Shown here piece by piece: positions 62,601 through 64,000 of a DNA stretch of 64,000 nt; the stretch's first letter is position 1, and each line of letters opens with the position of its first letter. The stretch is from Viridibacterium sp047600765 (GTDB taxonomy: Bacteria; Pseudomonadota; Gammaproteobacteria; Burkholderiales; Rhodocyclaceae). The stretch spans positions 868,001 through 932,000 of the forward strand of contig JASGKF010000002.1 in NCBI GenBank assembly GCA_047600765.1, read 5' to 3'. The notes under the pieces were generated by a model, which did no database searches, was not told the DNA's origin, and saw only the letters and a list, made by a program, of their open reading frames with translations. Position numbers and translations under genes: made by a program.

Positions 62601-64000
62601 CGTCGATGGTGTCGGAGGTCGTCGGCACGCTGACGGTGAAGCTGGTGACGCCTGCCGGCACCGTGATGACGCCGCCAGAGATGGTGACGCCGTTGCTGAA
62701 CGCTGCGTTGGTCAGTGCTGAGGTGTAGTCAACACCACCGCCCGTTGCAGTGACATCGGCCAGCGACAGAGAGTACGTCGTCGCAATGCTGGAGGCATTC
62801 GACAGCGTGACGGTATGGAGGATGTTCGAAGCTTCGGTTGCGGAGTTTGATGTGACGGAGGCAATCGTCGGCGCAGCATCGTCGTCGAGGATGGTGCCGG
62901 TACCGGTGACGCCACCGACAGTCAGCGGCACGGTTTCATCAGGCTCGTCGGTCGTGTCGGACACCGTCGGAACCGTGACCGTAAAGCTCGTGACGCCAGC
63001 CGGGATCGTCAGTACGCCGCCCGCGAGGGTGACGCCATTGCTGAAAGTCGGCGCGCCGAAGTCGCCGGCTGCTGCTGTGCCGCCGCCCAAAGTGAAGGGG
63101 AAGGTGATGCTCGACGACGAAGCGTTGCTGAGTGCGACGTTGTAGAACGAGGTTGTTGCCTTCATTGACGCTCGGTGACGAAACGCTCTGGATCGTCGGA
63201 GCGGCATCATCGTCATTGATCGTGCCGGTGCCGGCGGTGCCGCCCACGGTCAGGGTGTAGGTTTCGTTGGCTTCATCGATGGTGTCGGCCGAGGTCGCGA
63301 CCGTCACGGTGAAACTGGTGACGCCTGCGGGCACGGTGATTGTGCCGCCGGAGATTGTCACGCCGTTGGAGAACGATGCGTTGGTGAGCGCCGAGGTGTA
63401 GTCGGTGCCGCCACCAGTGGCGGTGACATCGGCGAGCGACAGGGTGTAGGTCGTCGCACTGCTCGAAGCATTGCTGAGCGTAACGGTGTGAACGATGTTC
63501 GAGGCTTCGGTCGCGCTGTTGCTGGTGACGGAAGCAATCGTCGGCGCAGCATCGTCATCGAGGATGGTGCCGGTGCCGGTGACACCGCCGACAGTAATCG
63601 GCACGGTTTCGTCCGGTTCGTCGGTCGTATCCGAAACGGTCGGCACGGTGACCGTGAAGCTGGTGACGCCTGCAGGAATCGTCAGCACACCACCGGCGAG
63701 GGTGACGCCATTGCTGAAGGTTGGCGAAGCCGTGTAGTCGGAGCCCGACGTTGCAGTGCCGGCGCCGAAGCTGAACGGGAAGGTGATGTTCGACGAGGAA
63801 GCGTTGGTGAGCGCCACCGTGTAAACAAGATCATTGCCTTCCGTCGTGCTCGGCGACGAAACACTCTGGATCGTCGGTGCGGCATCGTCGTCGTTGATCG
63901 TGCCAGTGCCGGATGCGGCACCCACGGTCAAGGTATAGGTCTCGTTCGGTTCGTCGATGGTGTCGGCCGTCGTCGGCACGGACACCGTGAAGCTGGTAAC
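50611..64000 (-). CDS. LapA-like giant RTX adhesin (5'-partial, one apparent frameshift)
   Basis: The 3' 13.4 kb of a very large repeat adhesin; the frame is open to the right edge, so the N-terminus is missing. N- to C-terminal: about 26 Calx-beta-like repeats of about 113 residues, a canonical Calx-beta domain, cadherin-like domains (near 53.7-54.7 kb), a von Willebrand A domain with a MIDAS motif DISRS (53.2-52.6 kb), further beta-rich domains, RTX nonapeptide repeats (51.0-51.2 kb) and a type I secretion C-terminus. The two parts of the frame meet at 63146, where one extra base is needed to be removed. LapA-type proteins tether cells to surfaces; LapG and LapD here would control its release. 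Confidence 0.9.
50970..51240 (-). repeat. RTX calcium-binding nonapeptide repeats
   Basis: Nine or so tandem GGxGxDxLx units (for example GGAGNDSLS and GGNGNDRLT) in the adhesin C-terminus. They bind calcium and help the protein fold after type I secretion. Confidence 0.9.
55685..56463 (-). repeat. Near-identical tract inside the Calx-beta array, copy 1
   Basis: This 779-base stretch is the same as 58064-58842 except for one base (55903 against 58282) by eye. It covers about 2.3 repeats, offset 2379 bases (seven units). Confidence 0.85.
58064..58842 (-). repeat. Near-identical tract inside the Calx-beta array, copy 2
   Basis: Second copy of the tract at 55685-56463. Sequence on both sides diverges at once (58063 and 58843), so the ends are sharp, as in gene conversion or duplication. 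Confidence 0.85.

Larger units (their letters stand above)
55030..64000 (-). repeat. Calx-beta-like tandem array in the adhesin
   Basis: About 26 units of roughly 340 bases, ending in IxDDD. Two kinds alternate irregularly: one with SNSATEASNIVHTVTLSNAS, the other with SSPSTTEGNNLVYTVALTN. The units are strongly similar at DNA level, so recombination and assembly errors are both likely here. Confidence 0.9.

Noticed and set aside
50620..62721. Long open frames on the plus strand antisense to the adhesin
   Set aside because: They follow the repeat periodicity and codon bias of the adhesin, have Arg/Gly-rich random-like sequence, no ribosome sites and no family match; they are shadows.
55030..64000. 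Regular repeats read as a possible CRISPR or satellite
   Set aside because: The unit is about 340 bases, in frame, and encodes Calx-beta-like domains; spacers are not unique.
1..64000. tRNA or rRNA genes, integrase and phage genes
   Set aside because: I looked for cloverleaf-like and conserved rRNA sequence and for recombinase motifs and saw none; a tRNA scan would be decisive.

Overview
The window is a GC-rich, gene-dense stretch of a Gram-negative chromosome. Its content (CysTWA-type sulfate transport, copper nitrite reductase with NirV and SCO1 partners, quinol-type NO reductase, Rrf2/NsrR control, an RND pump and a LapA/LapD/LapG adhesin system) and its coding style fit a denitrifying betaproteobacterium. 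A member of the Rhodocyclales or a relative is my inference; there is no rRNA or other taxonomic marker here to prove it.

Layout. 1-5.1 kb: end of a peptide-type ABC operon (binding protein, two permeases, fused double ATPase). 5.3-9.2 kb: sulfate ABC operon (sbp-cysT-cysW-cysA). 9.2-12.0 kb, minus strand: a small lipoprotein, a SAM methyltransferase, and a Pit phosphate transporter with a DUF47 (PhoU-like) partner that carries an apparent frameshift. 12.1-14.6 kb, minus: four tightly overlapped genes, slyD - DUF5329 - FemAB/GNAT-like - dgkA. 14.6-22.3 kb, minus: two NasA-clade molybdopterin enzymes, a DmsB-DmsC-like iron-sulfur/membrane fusion and a 126-residue protein, behind a possible sigma-54 promoter. 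22.8 kb: Dps.

23.5-36.5 kb is a denitrification and nitric-oxide island. nirK - cytochrome c - nirV - SCO1 and nsrR run leftward. MIP18 - DUF2249 - membrane protein - hemerythrin - DUF2249 - Cys-motif protein run rightward. sirB and norB run leftward. Matching NsrR-type operators (arms of 8, 7-base centre) stand before nirK, norB and the MIP18 gene, and FNR/DNR-type boxes stand before nirK and norB, so the island looks like one NO-sensing regulon. It is interrupted by a lower-GC single-gene insert (30.3-32.5 kb) encoding an SMC/ABC-like ATPase with a deviant Walker A motif, a candidate anti-phage gene. Three REP-like inverted-repeat elements lie in the island.

36.6-43.4 kb: TetR repressor and a MexAB-OprM-type tripartite pump, with the operator inside the pump promoter. 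43.5-64 kb: a biofilm adhesion module. It has a periplasmic binding-protein-like protein, a TolC-type outer-membrane protein fused to an NTF2-like domain, LapG protease, LapD c-di-GMP receptor, a DUF900 hydrolase, and the 3' 13.4 kb of a giant LapA-like adhesin (about 26 Calx-beta-like repeats, von Willebrand A domain, RTX repeats, type I secretion signal). The adhesin runs off the right edge and has one apparent frameshift near 63146.
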